Of a stretch of 64,000 nt of DNA, positions 51,191 to 63,880 are shown one piece after another. Below the pieces are notes generated by a model. That model worked only from the letters and a program-made list of their open reading frames with translations, had not been told where the DNA came from and did no database searches. Position 1 is the stretch's first letter. Each line of letters opens with the position of its first letter. The position numbers were made by a program, and so were the translations under genes. This DNA comes from Isoetes taiwanensis (Eukaryota; Streptophyta; Lycopodiopsida; Isoetales; Isoetaceae), in contig JAJEKV010000040.1 of assembly GCA_021234155.1 (NCBI GenBank), positions 11,367,072-11,431,071 of the forward strand. The letters are read 5' to 3'.

Positions 51191-51417
51191 ATACCATTGA
51201 TAGTACATTTCTTCACATACCATTGGTATTACATTGCTTTCTCTTTCTACTTTATCGTGTACAACTACTAAGCATGGTTTAATAATGGTTATGTATGTTG
51301 TTCCAGACAGTCCAACAAGGTGTGGAGTGCTTCATGTGGTGCCCATGTCAGATGTATTTTATAGCATGTGTTGAAATGCATGCGAATGTACAAGTTTTTT
51401 CTTTCAGTGTCAATAAA
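51191..51417 (+). pseudogene. GASA pseudogene 3
   Basis: As in pseudogene 2, the exon-2 end CATACCATTG is doubled and exon 1 is missing. Exon 3 starts after TTCCAG at 51307. The first Cys codon is AGT (Ser), and a deletion within 51320-51335 shifts the frame. Only AGATGTATTTTATAGCATGTG-like pieces remain, and the distal half of the GASA domain is lost. The AATAAA at 51412-51417 is retained. Confidence 0.88.
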
Positions 51418-51519
51418 TTTTTTTGCCTTAAGCTTCACACATTCTGTTTAAAAGTAGTAATGTTAATGTTCTTTGCGCATCTCATGGACATTAAAAGTCT
51501 TCCTCCACATAGATCTAGA

Positions 51520-54500
51520 TTGGTATAAACTTTACAAAAACAATAGTATTGGTGAAGAATTGAATCTTCCTTTGCAGTTGAAATCTAAACCATTTTTATA
51601 CATAAATCTTAGAGGAATTATAATATCCACAATACATGTACAATATAATATAGCAACTCAGCCCAGAATCTTCTAGCTCAACCATGCTCTCCAGCTCCAC
51701 TCTCTCCGTTATCTTGACCACTGCTTGCTAATTCATTGCACATGCACTCTTGGGGGTTAATCCTCGTGCATAACTGGGGATCTTTGGCCGCCACTATGTG
51801 CATAGAAATATCTTGGAAATCTCAGATAACAAGGACATAAGCACAAGCAAAGACACGAAATCCTATGTGAGTACAATGCTAGACAATGATAGTACATGAT
51901 GAGATGAAATACAATGCATGATCATCAGAAGGAAAGAACAAAGCTAAGATACCAAATCATCGTAAACACAGGTCCGGGACAATGGGAAGCTCAGCCAGGT
52001 CCTCCTAGCAGAAACATGCCCAGCCAGCACACATTCCGAGCTCTGTAGTGGGAGTGGTGGCATGAACCTCGTATGCACATACCCTTCCCCAGCCCATATC
52101 TGGCGCTGGAGGACCTCTTACCATGGATTCCAAGAGTTGACATAGCATCCTCGCCAGGAGAACTACGCCTAGTGTCTCAGAGCACAAGGATACCACAAAG
52201 AAACACAGATGAACATGACCATGCCGGAGCTACCCAGGCCAACGAACCTAGGAGCTTGACCCCGGAGGATCCAAGAACATATACAAAGACAACAGTCGTG
52301 CAATGACACGGACCATAACATGTCTCATTACAATATCTACTATACATGTGCCTGCTGCCATGCTATGGCAGCATGGAAAAGCAAGGCACATTTCACATAC
52401 TTATGCCCACACTTTGATTTGAATTTAGAGACACAAGGAGAATTCATACTTGCACACTTTGAAGACTTGAAGAGCAAGGTGAGGACATTTGACTAAAGTC
52501 ACACAAGCAAGGCATGAAGGAGAATCGAGCAAAGTTTGAAGAATTGAAGACCCCTTGAAGAGTTCTTGGTATGTGATGCTATCATTCGCGTTCTTGGCAT
52601 GATTACACCCTTTGATTCCCATTCTACATCATCCACACCCTTTGCCATGAGGAAATGCCCATGAGATCTCTAGTTCCATGCCTACATTTCATCTCCCAAG
52701 TCAAATTTGGCCTTGAAGATTTTTTCTAGTCAAACCTTCCCCTTTACATGTCATTCACATTCCACACACTTGCATGCCATTACCATATCATTCAAAGCAC
52801 AAAAATTCCACTTGACTTGGTCATACATATGGTCAAAGGTCAACTTCCTCTACCTATCAGTCAAAGAAGGAGAGAGAATGTAAAAAATCCTAAGGGAAAC
52901 ACCCAAAGTCAAAATTTGCCTAGAAAATGCAAATTTCATGCATTTATGCCTAAATTGACCTATGACAACACCCCAAAAGAGGCCAAGTCACCATACATGT
53001 CACCCACATTGCCATGTCATACCATGCACGTGTCACCACATTGAAATTCTATTTCTTGCAAAAGTTCTTCAAATCACATGGTTGAATCTATAAGAGAGAC
53101 ACATCATCATGCCACATCATCACCAACACCTCCACATCATCATCCACATGTCATACACATCATGTCCACCTCATCCAAAGTTTTGACTAGAAAAAAATAT
53201 TCTTAGCCAAGTTATTTGACACCTCACCACCCTTGTTTGCCATGTCACCACTACATTGCCAACTCATCATGCTCTCTTGCCCATCACCCTCCATACACAC
53301 CATTTTAAGGCCAAATTTCGAAAATGCTCATTTGCAAAAAGATTCCAGCATCTCTAGAGCATAAAAAAAGATTCCTTTTGAAAAAAAGAAAATAAAAAAA
53401 ATCATTCATCTTGGCCTTCAAATTTAGTTTGTTGGGAATCGTGCCTTGGCCTTCGGAGCTTGATTCCGCCTTCCACACTTGATATTCAGCTTGAATTACT
53501 GACAAATTCATGCGAATTCTTTGATTGTATACCTATTTGATCCTGTGCCCAAGACTTACAGCTTGGGATTGATATTGTTTGCCTGTGTGAACCTGATTCA
53601 AATGAAAATCCGAGCCTTGTTATCAAGATTATGAGTGTTCCTTATTAATCTAGTGACAGAATTCATTATGCTTGCATTGTTATCCCTTCACACATCATTC
53701 TGAAGAACAGAGCGGTTTAAGCATTGCATTAAGACACCTAGAATACAAGCATTTGATGGCTATAATATTTGCTTGATTGATCATCATAGATCTGAGTCTG
53801 TACTTAGGGTCATTGAAGCATAAATCTGCAATTTGATCAAACAACAATTATCAAAACTTCTTAGAGTCATTAGTTGGTCATGGCATGCATGGATGTTGCA
53901 TAAAAAAAAAAAAAAAAAAGCAAAAGGTGCATTTATTCTCCCAAGCAAAACCATATTTTTGCTTCTGTTCATATCTTGTGATAGTCAGCCATTCCAACAA
54001 TCAAAAACTCAAAAACGTAGATCTCCTCTTGCAAAGGCCATCAAGGAACATTGTGTGCAAACATTTTGGGAGAAGGCAAAAGCATTAGATCCCAAAAAGA
54101 AAGCACCAGCATCGAGTTTTGAAATCTAGCTCTCCGCTAGGGTCATTGAGCAAAAATTGACCTGGTCAGGAGTGCTTGTTTGGCATACCTGCCCTTATCA
54201 AAGTCTTTCTGACTTTTGTCCCAAGATACTTCAAGGTCTTGTGCAACTATGGAAACAAGAATCATGATCAAAATCCCTTTGGTTTGCATTTGATATACTT
54301 TCTTGTAAGGCAGACTTTTCATCCTTCAGGGAAATCAATTGTTTGGGCATTTTTTTTTGGATTTTTCTCACTCAGAGTGGTTGCCTCAAGCAACCTAGAG
54401 GTTCTAAACCACTGAGGTTGAAGGTTTTGCCAGGAACACCTTAAACAGTGGCTAGAAGATCAAGTCTCCATGATGCCCTGATCTCAATCGCAATCAAGCA

Positions 54501-56933
54501 TGTCGCAGTATCCATGTGCAGAAAGAAAATAATCAACTATCTAGATGATCTTGTGGATTCCATCATGTCAGTAAAAGAAATGGCATTTAACAATATAATC
54601 ATCATGGTAAACTATTTGATAGCTTGGTAGTAAACATTTTGGGTGTGCTTGGTGTGTTGGCTTGCTTGGCTTGCAATATTTACATGTTTGTACATGCGTG
54701 ATTCTAAGGTTCCACGAAGATATTATAAATAAACTAGTTATAGTGCCCATCGTTGACGAGCTGGGTTGTTAAATTTATGGCTATCTGGAACTTGCTTGTT
54801 AGTAGGCTTCCTCGACTCAAATGGATCAAATCTCAGGAAGTAGAGGTAGGGGTGATCTCCTACTTGCTACTGGTCGAGTTCTTTAGGACCGTGCTCAAAA
54901 TAAAAACTTGTCAAAACAAATGTCGAAAAGCTCTTGAGACTGTGGCTGGAACCCCACCTCCATAGGGGTTTGTCACAACATAGGAGTTTGTTTTCAAGAA
55001 GTTGCTTCATTCTCCACTATCAATTTATAATGGTTGTAAGGGTTACTAAATGTTGAGATGAAATTAAATTTGTATGCTACATCTACAACTTGAAACCAAC
55101 ACAAATTATTGTAAATTGTTATGTTGGGTTTCTAGTGTCATATATTAAAGATGGACTTGAAACCATTTAAGGTGATATGTTAGAGTTACCTATATCTATG
55201 TGGAACAGGATATAGTAGTTTTTTGTTTATGAAAATGAAACACGAAAGAAAGTTTGAATTAGCATTCTTAACAAATAGAAACAGTTGTCTAGCATGTTGC
55301 TGCTATTACATATGCAAGTGCCCTTGCGCATCAAATTAACATACCCTTCAGTTTCATGTAAGGCTCCAACTGTACAATGAACATCATATATCTTGGATAT
55401 GGTTTTTAATATATCCATAAGTCGTGTTTCTTAGCGAAGTCTGAACCATCTGTCAATATAATTGAAAATCTCATGATTATTAGAAGCAGCAGAGATGAAA
55501 GCAGTGGCTCTCTCTAAAAATAGCCATTGGGACTTTCACAAAGAAACATTTCTGTGAGAGGCATGTGGTTGAAAAAACTAAAGAAGCTTCCACTCTATAG
55601 CTTGCAAAAATATACGAAATAATAAGAAAAAAGAAAGAGACCCATCATATCTCCATGGTCTCGATGCTCAGTCCTTGAGCTTATGCTTCAAAAAATGTTG
55701 CAGCTTTAGGAAGTAGAGCGGTGATTCATAACTCTCCACATCCCTTAAAAGAAAGTTATACATGTTTTCAGCAGTTTCTTTAATCTGATTCATTTGCATA
55801 TTTAATCAACATTACAAAAGTCAGACCCACTTGCGTGAACCTTCACACGCTGTCAATAGAAGCGCTATAGTTAAAGAACTGCCAAAGTAGGATAAAGGGA
55901 CTTTGGCACCAGATATTTTATAGCTCCCATTGATGGAGCATGCAAGAACCAACAAATAATAAGACAAAAGAAAGATATCAATCAGATTTCCTTGGTCTGA
56001 TCACGCTACTAAATAAATAATCGTGCTACCAATAAATGCAGAATCGAGTCTTACTATTGTAACCTCTATACAACCGAGCTCCTGAACTTAAATCTGCACG
56101 TTTTTGCTAGGCTATAGGGAGGGTCAAACCATTCCAATAAAAAACCCACTTTGATCCTACCTGGAAAGTCATATTCAAAATCTAGTAGAACTCCATGCAA
56201 CAATTTTAGAAACACAAAGCAATCAAAATACTAAACTTTTCCTATTACATAACCGGATCATCATGTGCAAGCAATTGGAAATTTGTTCGGGAATTTGAGT
56301 CGCTGCATCCATATAAAAAGGGGTTTATTCAGCTTATCCAACTATCTTTAGCTTATTTCGTCTCCCATGTTGTCTTCCAGCGTGCCCGCTCTTCTATATA
56401 CAGGGCCCTTTTTTTGCAGCTGAAGCATTTGATAGCTGTAGCAAAAGATGTTGTAGCCGAAGAGAACACATATGATTTTCAAATAATTAGGTTTACATGT
56501 ACCATTTTCTATCTAATTAAATAAATAAAGATCAAATGCTTATTGCCAATCCGAAACTCATTGAGGAAGCTCCAAACAAAGAGAACATAACATACCTTGT
56601 TAGTAGCAGATGCAGAAGAGATGGCCATGCAAAGCAATAGCCTGTTGGTCGATGGTGCTGTATGAGACATAACATAGATGCAGGAGCGATGGTTATGCAA
56701 GGCATGAGGAAATTGAGAAGCAGCTGAAAAGAACTGTGATAACCCTGAGCAAAACCTAAACCATCATGCATTGAATCTGCCGCCATGGGTCGGGACTCAT
56801 CAACAGAAGAATCATCTGTTCTCTGTTCACTCATTCTCTCCTCAGCTACTATGAGCTTCGGTAGGGCAATGAATCATTGCCCTTTTTGTATCGGATCTCC
56901 ATCGTCCAATCAGGTCCGTAGATCCTCGTTATC
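51520..56933. other. 5.4-kb region without a recognised gene
   Basis: The short frames (for example 52073-52306, 53833-54129, 54176-54415, 56834-56532 on the minus strand) show no family signature. 52,390-53,300 is rich in CATCATCCACATGTCA-like phrases, suggesting an old non-coding repeat. A run of 17-18 A is at about 53902-53919. A candidate short exon is listed separately at 55678-55802. Confidence 0.4.
55678..55802 (-). other. possible small 3'-terminal exon, function unknown
   Basis: On the minus strand a 43-residue frame reads MQMNQIKETAENMYNFLLRD, then VESYESPLYFLKLQHFLKHK and LKD before a stop. The amphipathic, non-repetitive composition looks like real protein, and AATCAG before ATTAAAG could be a splice acceptor. 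I do not recognise the family, and no convincing upstream exon is joined. It could be chance. Confidence 0.25.
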
Positions 56934-58567
56934 TGTGACGTTCCACATATTTATATGCCTTTTTGAGTATAAATACATGACACGTCATTATGAATAATTA
57001 ATGGCACATTAATTATTCATAAGCTAAGGTTAGCTATGTTAATAATTCATTATTAAAGTGGAAACCTAACCTAAAACCCTAATTCGAATTTAAATATTAA
57101 AAAGGGCTAAAATACCAAATTAGCTAATATTAACCAACCTAAAGTCGCCACTTGGCCCAAATCGATTGGGCAAGGCAGAGTTTCCAATTTGGAACACCCA
57201 AATTGGGGGTTGCACCCCAATTTGCCCCAATTCGATTTGGGGCAATTGGAGATGGAGGAGGAGATGTTGCCCAACCCTGAGATGTTGTTTGACCCTGTTC
57301 TAGCCAGAAGGATGGCGACCCAGAGGGATAGTGGAGCTAGCTATGGTTCCAGTTAGTACATAGTTAGCTTAGTTGTGATTCTAGTAGGTTAGCGCCTCTG
57401 TTAGGCTTCTTTGTTGATCTATAGCATAGCGCCTCTCTGTGGTGTGTTCTCTCTCTGGTTTTCTCTGTGGTTTACCTGCTAGGCTAACCCTTGTTTGATA
57501 TGGTGAGTATTCTTATCTCTAGTCTCTGTGTGTGCTTTGGTTGATGGTTTAGCAGTTCTTTGCTTAGTTAGCACTCCGGAGATGGGGGATTAAGGGGGGT
57601 AGAGACCTCTGAGCCCATGTATTGTAGCATGCTCCTAGATAGAGCCCTGTATTATTTCCATTAGATGCGGCCTGTGTACAAGATCCCACCGAGCTGTGGA
57701 ATCTATGGCATCATTGAAGCACCAGATAAGGGGCCATAGTGATGAAGTGTGGGGTGGGGTCTCACTTGAGCATAAAAGGTTACAGGGACTCCTTCAGTGA
57801 GCTAGGCCTAATAGTCGGTCACGTAGAGGGCCGGGTATGGGTCTGACACTCCCTAGGTACAGTGGTGTGATCATCCTGTACTTTGAAGATAAAGTTAGGG
57901 GAGTAGGTCGGGTACGGATGCCGGGGTCGCTGATGCGGCACGTATTCTCTAGCTCATCCATGGATTCACTGCGACTCTGGAAAGGGACACTTCTCTGACC
58001 TGCCTCATTGGACCGGGAAGATGTAACCCGGAGTAGTCCCGAAGGGTGATGCCTTGGGATTGCGTCTCCGGAAGGCTACAATGGCGCCATAGCTTGATTC
58101 AACTCATCTGCAAAGTGTGCACAGGAGGGACTGATGGAGTGGACAACCCTAGCCACTGTTCTATGCCAGCCAACACCAGGTTATACCTCTGTCTGTTGAT
58201 CTCTTGAGACCGAGCCGTCAGTCCATCCTCACAGGAGTCTGAGCCGGGGTAGAACCTGGGGTTTGGGGTTTGGGGTGTTTTCCTTAGGATTAGATGCATC
58301 TTCTTTGCCATTAGTACTTGGATGGATGTGCCGGTTATTTATATATGACTTATGATGTATGCTAACATGTATTCACGCTTCCGCGACTTAGGAGTCCCAT
58401 TGAAGGCGTGGACCGAATGACACCTCCGTGTCCTTCACCCGGGCATCTTTCTATGGATGGTCCGAGTTAGACGGAGGGCCCTGCTCATGGTGAGCTGATT
58501 GCCATGGGAGGGGGAAGTCCCTGTATGTATACGTTCAGAGCGCCGTATATATTCAGGGAGCGTCACA
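56934..58567 (+). repeat. 5' LTR
   Basis: It starts TGTGACG and ends CGTCACA, a perfect 7-bp inverted terminus with the TG...CA rule. It aligns with 62279-62992. A 13-bp stretch after CGAATTTA present in the 3' LTR is missing here, and scattered substitutions separate the two. Confidence 0.9.
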
Positions 58568-58568
58568 G

Positions 58569-58581
58569 TGGTATCAGAGCC
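58569..58581 (+). promoter_or_regulatory. primer binding site (initiator tRNA-Met)
   Basis: TGGTATCAGAGCC one base after the LTR end is the classic plant PBS complementary to the 3' end of initiator methionine tRNA. It primes minus-strand synthesis. Confidence 0.92.
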
Positions 58582-60215
58582 ATGATTTTGGTTGACCGAA
58601 ATCATAGCACTGACCAAATCTCTAACCCGTTAGTTCGGTAGTTGAGCAGGAGTTTAAACTAGTTGGACTGTCTAACTTTTCGGTGATTTAGTCTTGTGCT
58701 AGGTTGATGTAACAAATTGTTTGAGATTTAGGAATTTTAGGGTGATTTTGGAAGGAAAAAGGTGTAGTTGGAGGACCCAGGTTTAGATGGGCTATAACTT
58801 TTAATAGGTAGCTTGGATGAAGGCAAAAATGGCGCCAACGGCTCGGGCACATCTCAAATACCCTAGGGGGCATGTTTCCCGAGGTCAAAATGGTGACCCC
58901 AAGGCTAGAATCCAAAAGGTGCGCTGCCTGCGGATTGGGTGTTTAGAATCGAAAGTTAGGAGCGTATTTTGCAGTCAGCGCACTTATACGGTCCGCCGTA
59001 TAAAATATGCGTGGGGCAAAGTCTTTCCAACTATTATTTTAGTGCCTAAACGTCATTAAGTTTCGCAAATGAACTTACATATTCCAAGGGATTATGTGAA
59101 GATCCGAGGGGATCGTACCACCCAAAGACCCCTCAAGATAGGCCTCCTCTATTACGAGATCTTGTTGTCCTAGGACATGGAAGTCTTCTTCCCTAAGCCA
59201 TCCACCAAATCTTTAAAGAGTTTTTCAGCTCTTGCTGCCTTTCAAGCCTCAAGTCTACATTTGCATGTTAGCAAAGACCACCCTTTATGTTAGCTAATAA
59301 CCTTCCTATCCAGATTGCTAAATATCATTAATAAGGGTCCTTCATTCCTTCTCTTCTTCAATATGTTTTCTACGTCTATGGCCGATTTTCAGTATCCTGG
59401 CCCTTACGTCTGCCACAGTGACAAATCACCCTTCTGTTGTGACCTTTATTCAGTAGAGTCGCCAATCCAATTACTCCTTTACGTATCCGTTAATCGTCTT
59501 GTGGCTTTTAAGCCGCTATTATATGCTCCTTCTGTTGTTAACCCACCTATCATTGGGGGTTATGATTCAACATTGTCCTACATCCTGGAAATGTTAGTCA
59601 TTACATTTCTCTGTCATGATACTATAACGTTGTTCTGGCATTCCAAATGACTTGGCATCCTCATTTAAGCCATAGTCATGGCCTAAGAGCGGGTGAGCCT
59701 TCGTAAATTACCTGGATTCATCAAGGTGCCTGCCTGGTATTTTGTGAGTCTCCCTACAATTACCTACGTTTGGCCTGCACCTTTGGCCTGCTACGTTTAC
59801 ATCTATCGGTGCTGGTTGTCAAGTGAGTCTTGATTCTGATAGAATTTAGGAACTTTCTTTGGTGTCCGTTTGAAGAAATGTTAGCGGTTTTAGACTCTAA
59901 ACTGGGCGCAACAAATGGCTATGCAACATTGGGATGGACGTGAAGGGAGGCTGGAAAGTAAGAAGCCATGCTCCTATAGTACTTCCTAGAGCGGGAAGAG
60001 CGAGGCGGTTATCTTCAGTACTACACAGGAACGAGGTAGGAGCCCCCTAGTACTAGGCTTTGGGAGGGAAGAGGTTGAGCGGGAATTCAAACGGAGTACT
60101 AATCCTCTCTTATGTCTACCTAAAGTTGTCATAGTTGTTTGATTTGAAAAATGCAAATATTTCCTATCTAGCCTACTGGGAGGCTTATAATAATAAAATC
60201 TAAATATCTTGCCTT

Positions 60216-60260
<45 letters not shown>

Positions 60261-62265
60261 ATAGAAACCATAGACCATATCCTTAATTACCTGAAACCAT
60301 AGACCATAAAAACAATTCAATGGGTTATTTAAAAAAAACATAGAAAAAAAAAAAAATTACGAGTTATTTTGATATGACCCGGACTTGTATCAATCTTCGA
60401 GTCCTGTATATTCTAGCTCGACCTCTGCCTGATCCGGGTATGGATCATGTGGGAAAGCTAGTCTTTGGTGTCTATGCAAGACACATTCGAACATTTAGCA
60501 GGTAACTGCTATTCGCTACCTATTCTGGATTGTACTATTGTACTATTCAACCCCTCATCTTAAGCCTCATTCTAGTGGCCGTTGACATTTATTTCAAGTG
60601 CCAACTATGACATCATACCTTAGCCTACAACAGATTGAATGTTGTTTATACATTCCGAATATACTCTAAACCCTTCATCGGTAACTTTGGGGTACACTCG
60701 TCTTTCTCTCCTATCGTATGTGTACATGCTATGTACATAATAAACATATATCCTCATCCCACAATGCTAGAGCTCTGCTCTAACTTAGCTAAAGTGTAAG
60801 CTTGGTAGTTCCTTGAAACAAAACCTATTACCTATGTACCTTTGTAATGTGGCTGAGCCACCGACTTCCCAACTAGGATCCCCAGCTACTTCAACCATCC
60901 CTTTAGTGCCTTATGGTATTCTAGTCGTATACATACACTATGATACCACCCATGGGATTATGCCATAATTCCGAAGGTTTACTACCCCAGATGAGGAGCT
61001 TTTCTAAAGGCTTCTTTCGCTAAGGATCCTTTGTGTATTCAAATGCTGCCGTCTTTGGCTCCCTCATAATGAAGTGGAGGCACTAAAACCTCCTGGTCTT
61101 CTAATAGGAAAACCCAATGTTTCAATCTTCGTTAGTAACCGCCATATGATTATCCAATTCCTTACCCTCTTAAGAGTTTCAAAGTCATAATCTCTAACGG
61201 GTCTATGCCTCAAAGGCAACGGATCCTCCACCTTCTACTTCAGTACCTATAATTGTTCCCCGCGAGTAGGGTAACTCTTAGGATATATAGACTACTGGTC
61301 TATATAATCTCACTCCTTGTAATCTATACACCTCGTCTTGATTTTTATCAGGACTTGGAATTGTTATGTATTGCCCTCTTCTCGGTTATCCCTAAAGGTA
61401 TAATCACCAAAGTCCTCGTACTCCTTCTTTCTTCCATCAGGGGGATGCGATATTTTACACATTTTCTTATTCCCAAAACCAAATAAATGCTTTCAGATTA
61501 TAATGCTGAAGTAATTTATTGGTATCTAGAACCTTTGAGTAGTTAAGCTCTCGTTATCGGTTATTCCAACACCATTCCAACCATCCTTGGAATGTTTTTG
61601 AATGTAACATCACCGCATATGCTAGACTTACTCAGGCTATTTTCACTACTTTAAACTCTTTCCATATTCCTTAGTACGATGAACCTGAGATAGGCAACTC
61701 CAACCATTGGGGTAACTTGCATGCTTATCTCTCCTGGATCATACTTAATCCAATATCTTTGAGTATACGCATATCATTATGCTTATTCCTTAAACCTTCC
61801 TAAGTAATATTTCACTCGTGTGTACGAACATTCTACTATCTTCCAATATGACCTACATCTGAATATCACAATCGACATCCTCGATGTTCTCACGAGTGTA
61901 GTATTTAATACTACTAACTCGTTCCGACATCCAAGATCACTACGTTGTTATTATGTGATATACTAACATGCGTGCACCAACCCTACGTCTAGACTCATAT
62001 GTAACTCGTTGACATAGCCCCCTAGCTATGTTCATATATCCCGCGATTGTATTTCCTCAACTTGCCTTGATCCTCAAGCTCTAGTCACAAATTCCACAGG
62101 GGCAGATGCCATCCTAAGTTCCTAGTGCACATGTTTAACGTCTAGTATAAGAACTCTTATTTTCATTACTTCTGTATCCATATGGAATGTTTCAGGGAGC
62201 GTCCAATGTACGATGTGTTGCCCTGCAACAAGAGTAGTCTTGATGCTGAGGACAGCATCATTTTT
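58582..62265 (+). other. LTR-element interior, non-coding
   Basis: No gag zinc knuckle, protease, RT, RNase H or integrase motif is visible in any frame, and the longest frames are about 80-110 codons. A poly(A) run (60217-60254) with AATAAA upstream lies in the middle. The rest is unremarkable. Confidence 0.6.
60192..60254 (+). other. AATAAA and 38-bp poly(A) run inside the LTR element
   Basis: AATAAA at 60192-60197 is followed 20 bases on by 38 A residues. This is the 3'-end pattern of a retroposed RNA (LINE, SINE or processed transcript) inserted in the interior. No flanking duplication or parent could be identified. Confidence 0.5.
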
Positions 62266-62278
62266 AAGGTGGGGAGAA
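62266..62278 (+). promoter_or_regulatory. polypurine tract
   Basis: AAGGTGGGGAGAA immediately precedes TGTGACG of the 3' LTR, the expected plus-strand primer position. Confidence 0.85.
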
Positions 62279-62992
62279 TGTGACGTTCCACATATTTATA
62301 CGCCTTTTGAGTATAAATACATGACACATCATTATGAATAATTAATGGCACATTAATTATTCATAAGCTAAGGTTAGCTATGTTAATAATTCATTATTAA
62401 AGTGGAAACCTAACCTAAAACCCTAATTCGAATTTAGGGCTTAACCTAATATTAAAAAGGGCTAAAATACCAAATTAGCTAATATTAACCAACCTAAAGT
62501 CGCCACCTGGCCCAAATCGATTGGGCAAGGCAGAATTTCCAATTTGGGACACCCAAATTGGGGGTTGCACCCCAATTTGCCCCAATTCGATTTGGGGCAA
62601 TTGGAGATGGAGGAGGAGATGCTGCCCAACCCTGAGATGTTGTTCGACCCTGTTCCAGCCAGAAGGATGGTGACCCAGAGGGATAGTGGAGCTAGCTATG
62701 GTTCCGGTTAGTACATAGTTAGCTTAGTTGTGGTTCTAGTAGGTTAACGCCTCTGTTAGGCTTCTTTGTTGATCTATAGCTTAGCGCATCTCTGTGGTGT
62801 GTTCTCTCTCTGTTTTTCTCTGTGGTTTACCTGCTAGGCTAACCCTTGTTTGATATGGTGAGTATTCTTATCTCTAGTCTCTGTGTGTGCTTTGGTTGAT
62901 GGTTTAGCAGTTCTTTGCTTAGTTAGCACTCCGGAGATGGGGGATTACGGGGGGTAGAGACCTCGCCCATGTATTGTAGCATGCTTCTAGAA
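62279..62992 (+). repeat. 3' LTR, truncated
   Basis: Matches the first 700 bp of the 5' LTR at high identity up to GTAGCATGCTTCTAGA, then ends abruptly. About 900 bp, including the CGTCACA end, are missing. Confidence 0.88.
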
Positions 62993-63230
62993 TCAACACC
63001 ATATAGTATTCCGCTTGAAATCTTATAGTATTTTGTGAATGTTGTTATACAGTATAGCAAATCTTGTACTTGCATACCCCACAAACGAGGAACTTTACGT
63101 ACGGTGTAGATTAAGGAATAAGGGGTGAATATGCCTATCCAACAGCTCTCGTTGCCCTACGTCACCCCCCGTGTGAATATGCACCCAAACCAAAGGGGGT
63201 TTAAGGGGGATTTTAATTTAAATGTGTTGG
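62993..63230. mobile_element. long-TIR MITE (family M1), copy 2, left end missing
   Basis: CATACCCCACAAACGAG and the right terminal region (GCCCTACGTCACCCCCCGTG, then GCACCCAAACCAAAGGGGG) match the copy at 4350-4680. The expected left inverted repeat is absent, having been lost together with the end of the LTR. Confidence 0.65.
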
Positions 63231-63880
63231 ATTCAATGGTCTCAATGGTAGTTATGTGTTGGTTATTATACTAAAAAAAATTTTGGGCCCTTCGGGCCCT
63301 AAAAAAAACAAGCAGACGTAAGAATATTAATTAATGTTAATGGTTGTTATGTGTTGGTTGTTATGTGTTGGTTATGACATAAGAATATATCAATGTTGTA
63401 CTATAATTACATTTCTAAGGTTTCCAATTGCATCAACTTAGGAAAGGATGGTGGTTGGGCCATATTTAAAACCTCATAAAACTTGGATAACCACCATATT
63501 CAATACCATATTGCAACGTATGAACATCAGAATTTCAAGTGCAACTATTGTGTAACAAAAGTACCAAGATGATTGCATCATTCCACACTAAGAATACTAT
63601 CCCCAATATGAAGTAATATCGCAAGATATTTGCAATGAGAAACAAATTCTATAATCCACATTCCACGTTAGCAAAATGTTAGGTATGGAGTTGGAGTTGT
63701 TCATATGGAGTCATCTTGAAAAGGATAGGACATGGACATGACATCCGGATAAAGGACTTCGACATCGGTTTCACCACTTTGGTACAAATCCAAGGTTAAT
63801 GCTAGGCTACATCTTTTTTTATTAAGAGGAGGGTTATGTGGAGTTCTTTCCTCTACATCTGCATCTGCATAAAAGATTTA
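63231..63880. other. no gene; short repeats and a GC hairpin
   Basis: GTTATGTGTTGGTT recurs about four times (63250-63375). Between, GGGCCCTTCGGGCCC flanked by TTTT and AAAA (63281-63308) can form a hairpin. Nothing else is recognised. Confidence 0.45.

Larger units (their letters stand above)
56934..62992 (+). mobile_element. non-coding LTR retrotransposon, 3' LTR truncated
   Basis: A 1634-bp 5' LTR, a PBS matching initiator-Met tRNA, a 3.7-kb interior, a polypurine tract and the first 714 bp of the 3' LTR are present. The interior contains no recognisable gag or pol, so this is a non-autonomous (LARD-like) element. The 3' LTR breaks off near 62992, where the second M1 MITE starts, so no target duplication can be tested. 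Confidence 0.88.

Noticed and set aside
58817-59059. Possible gag start in the LTR element
   Set aside because: Only 80 codons, no gag or zinc-knuckle motif, and no coding continues downstream.
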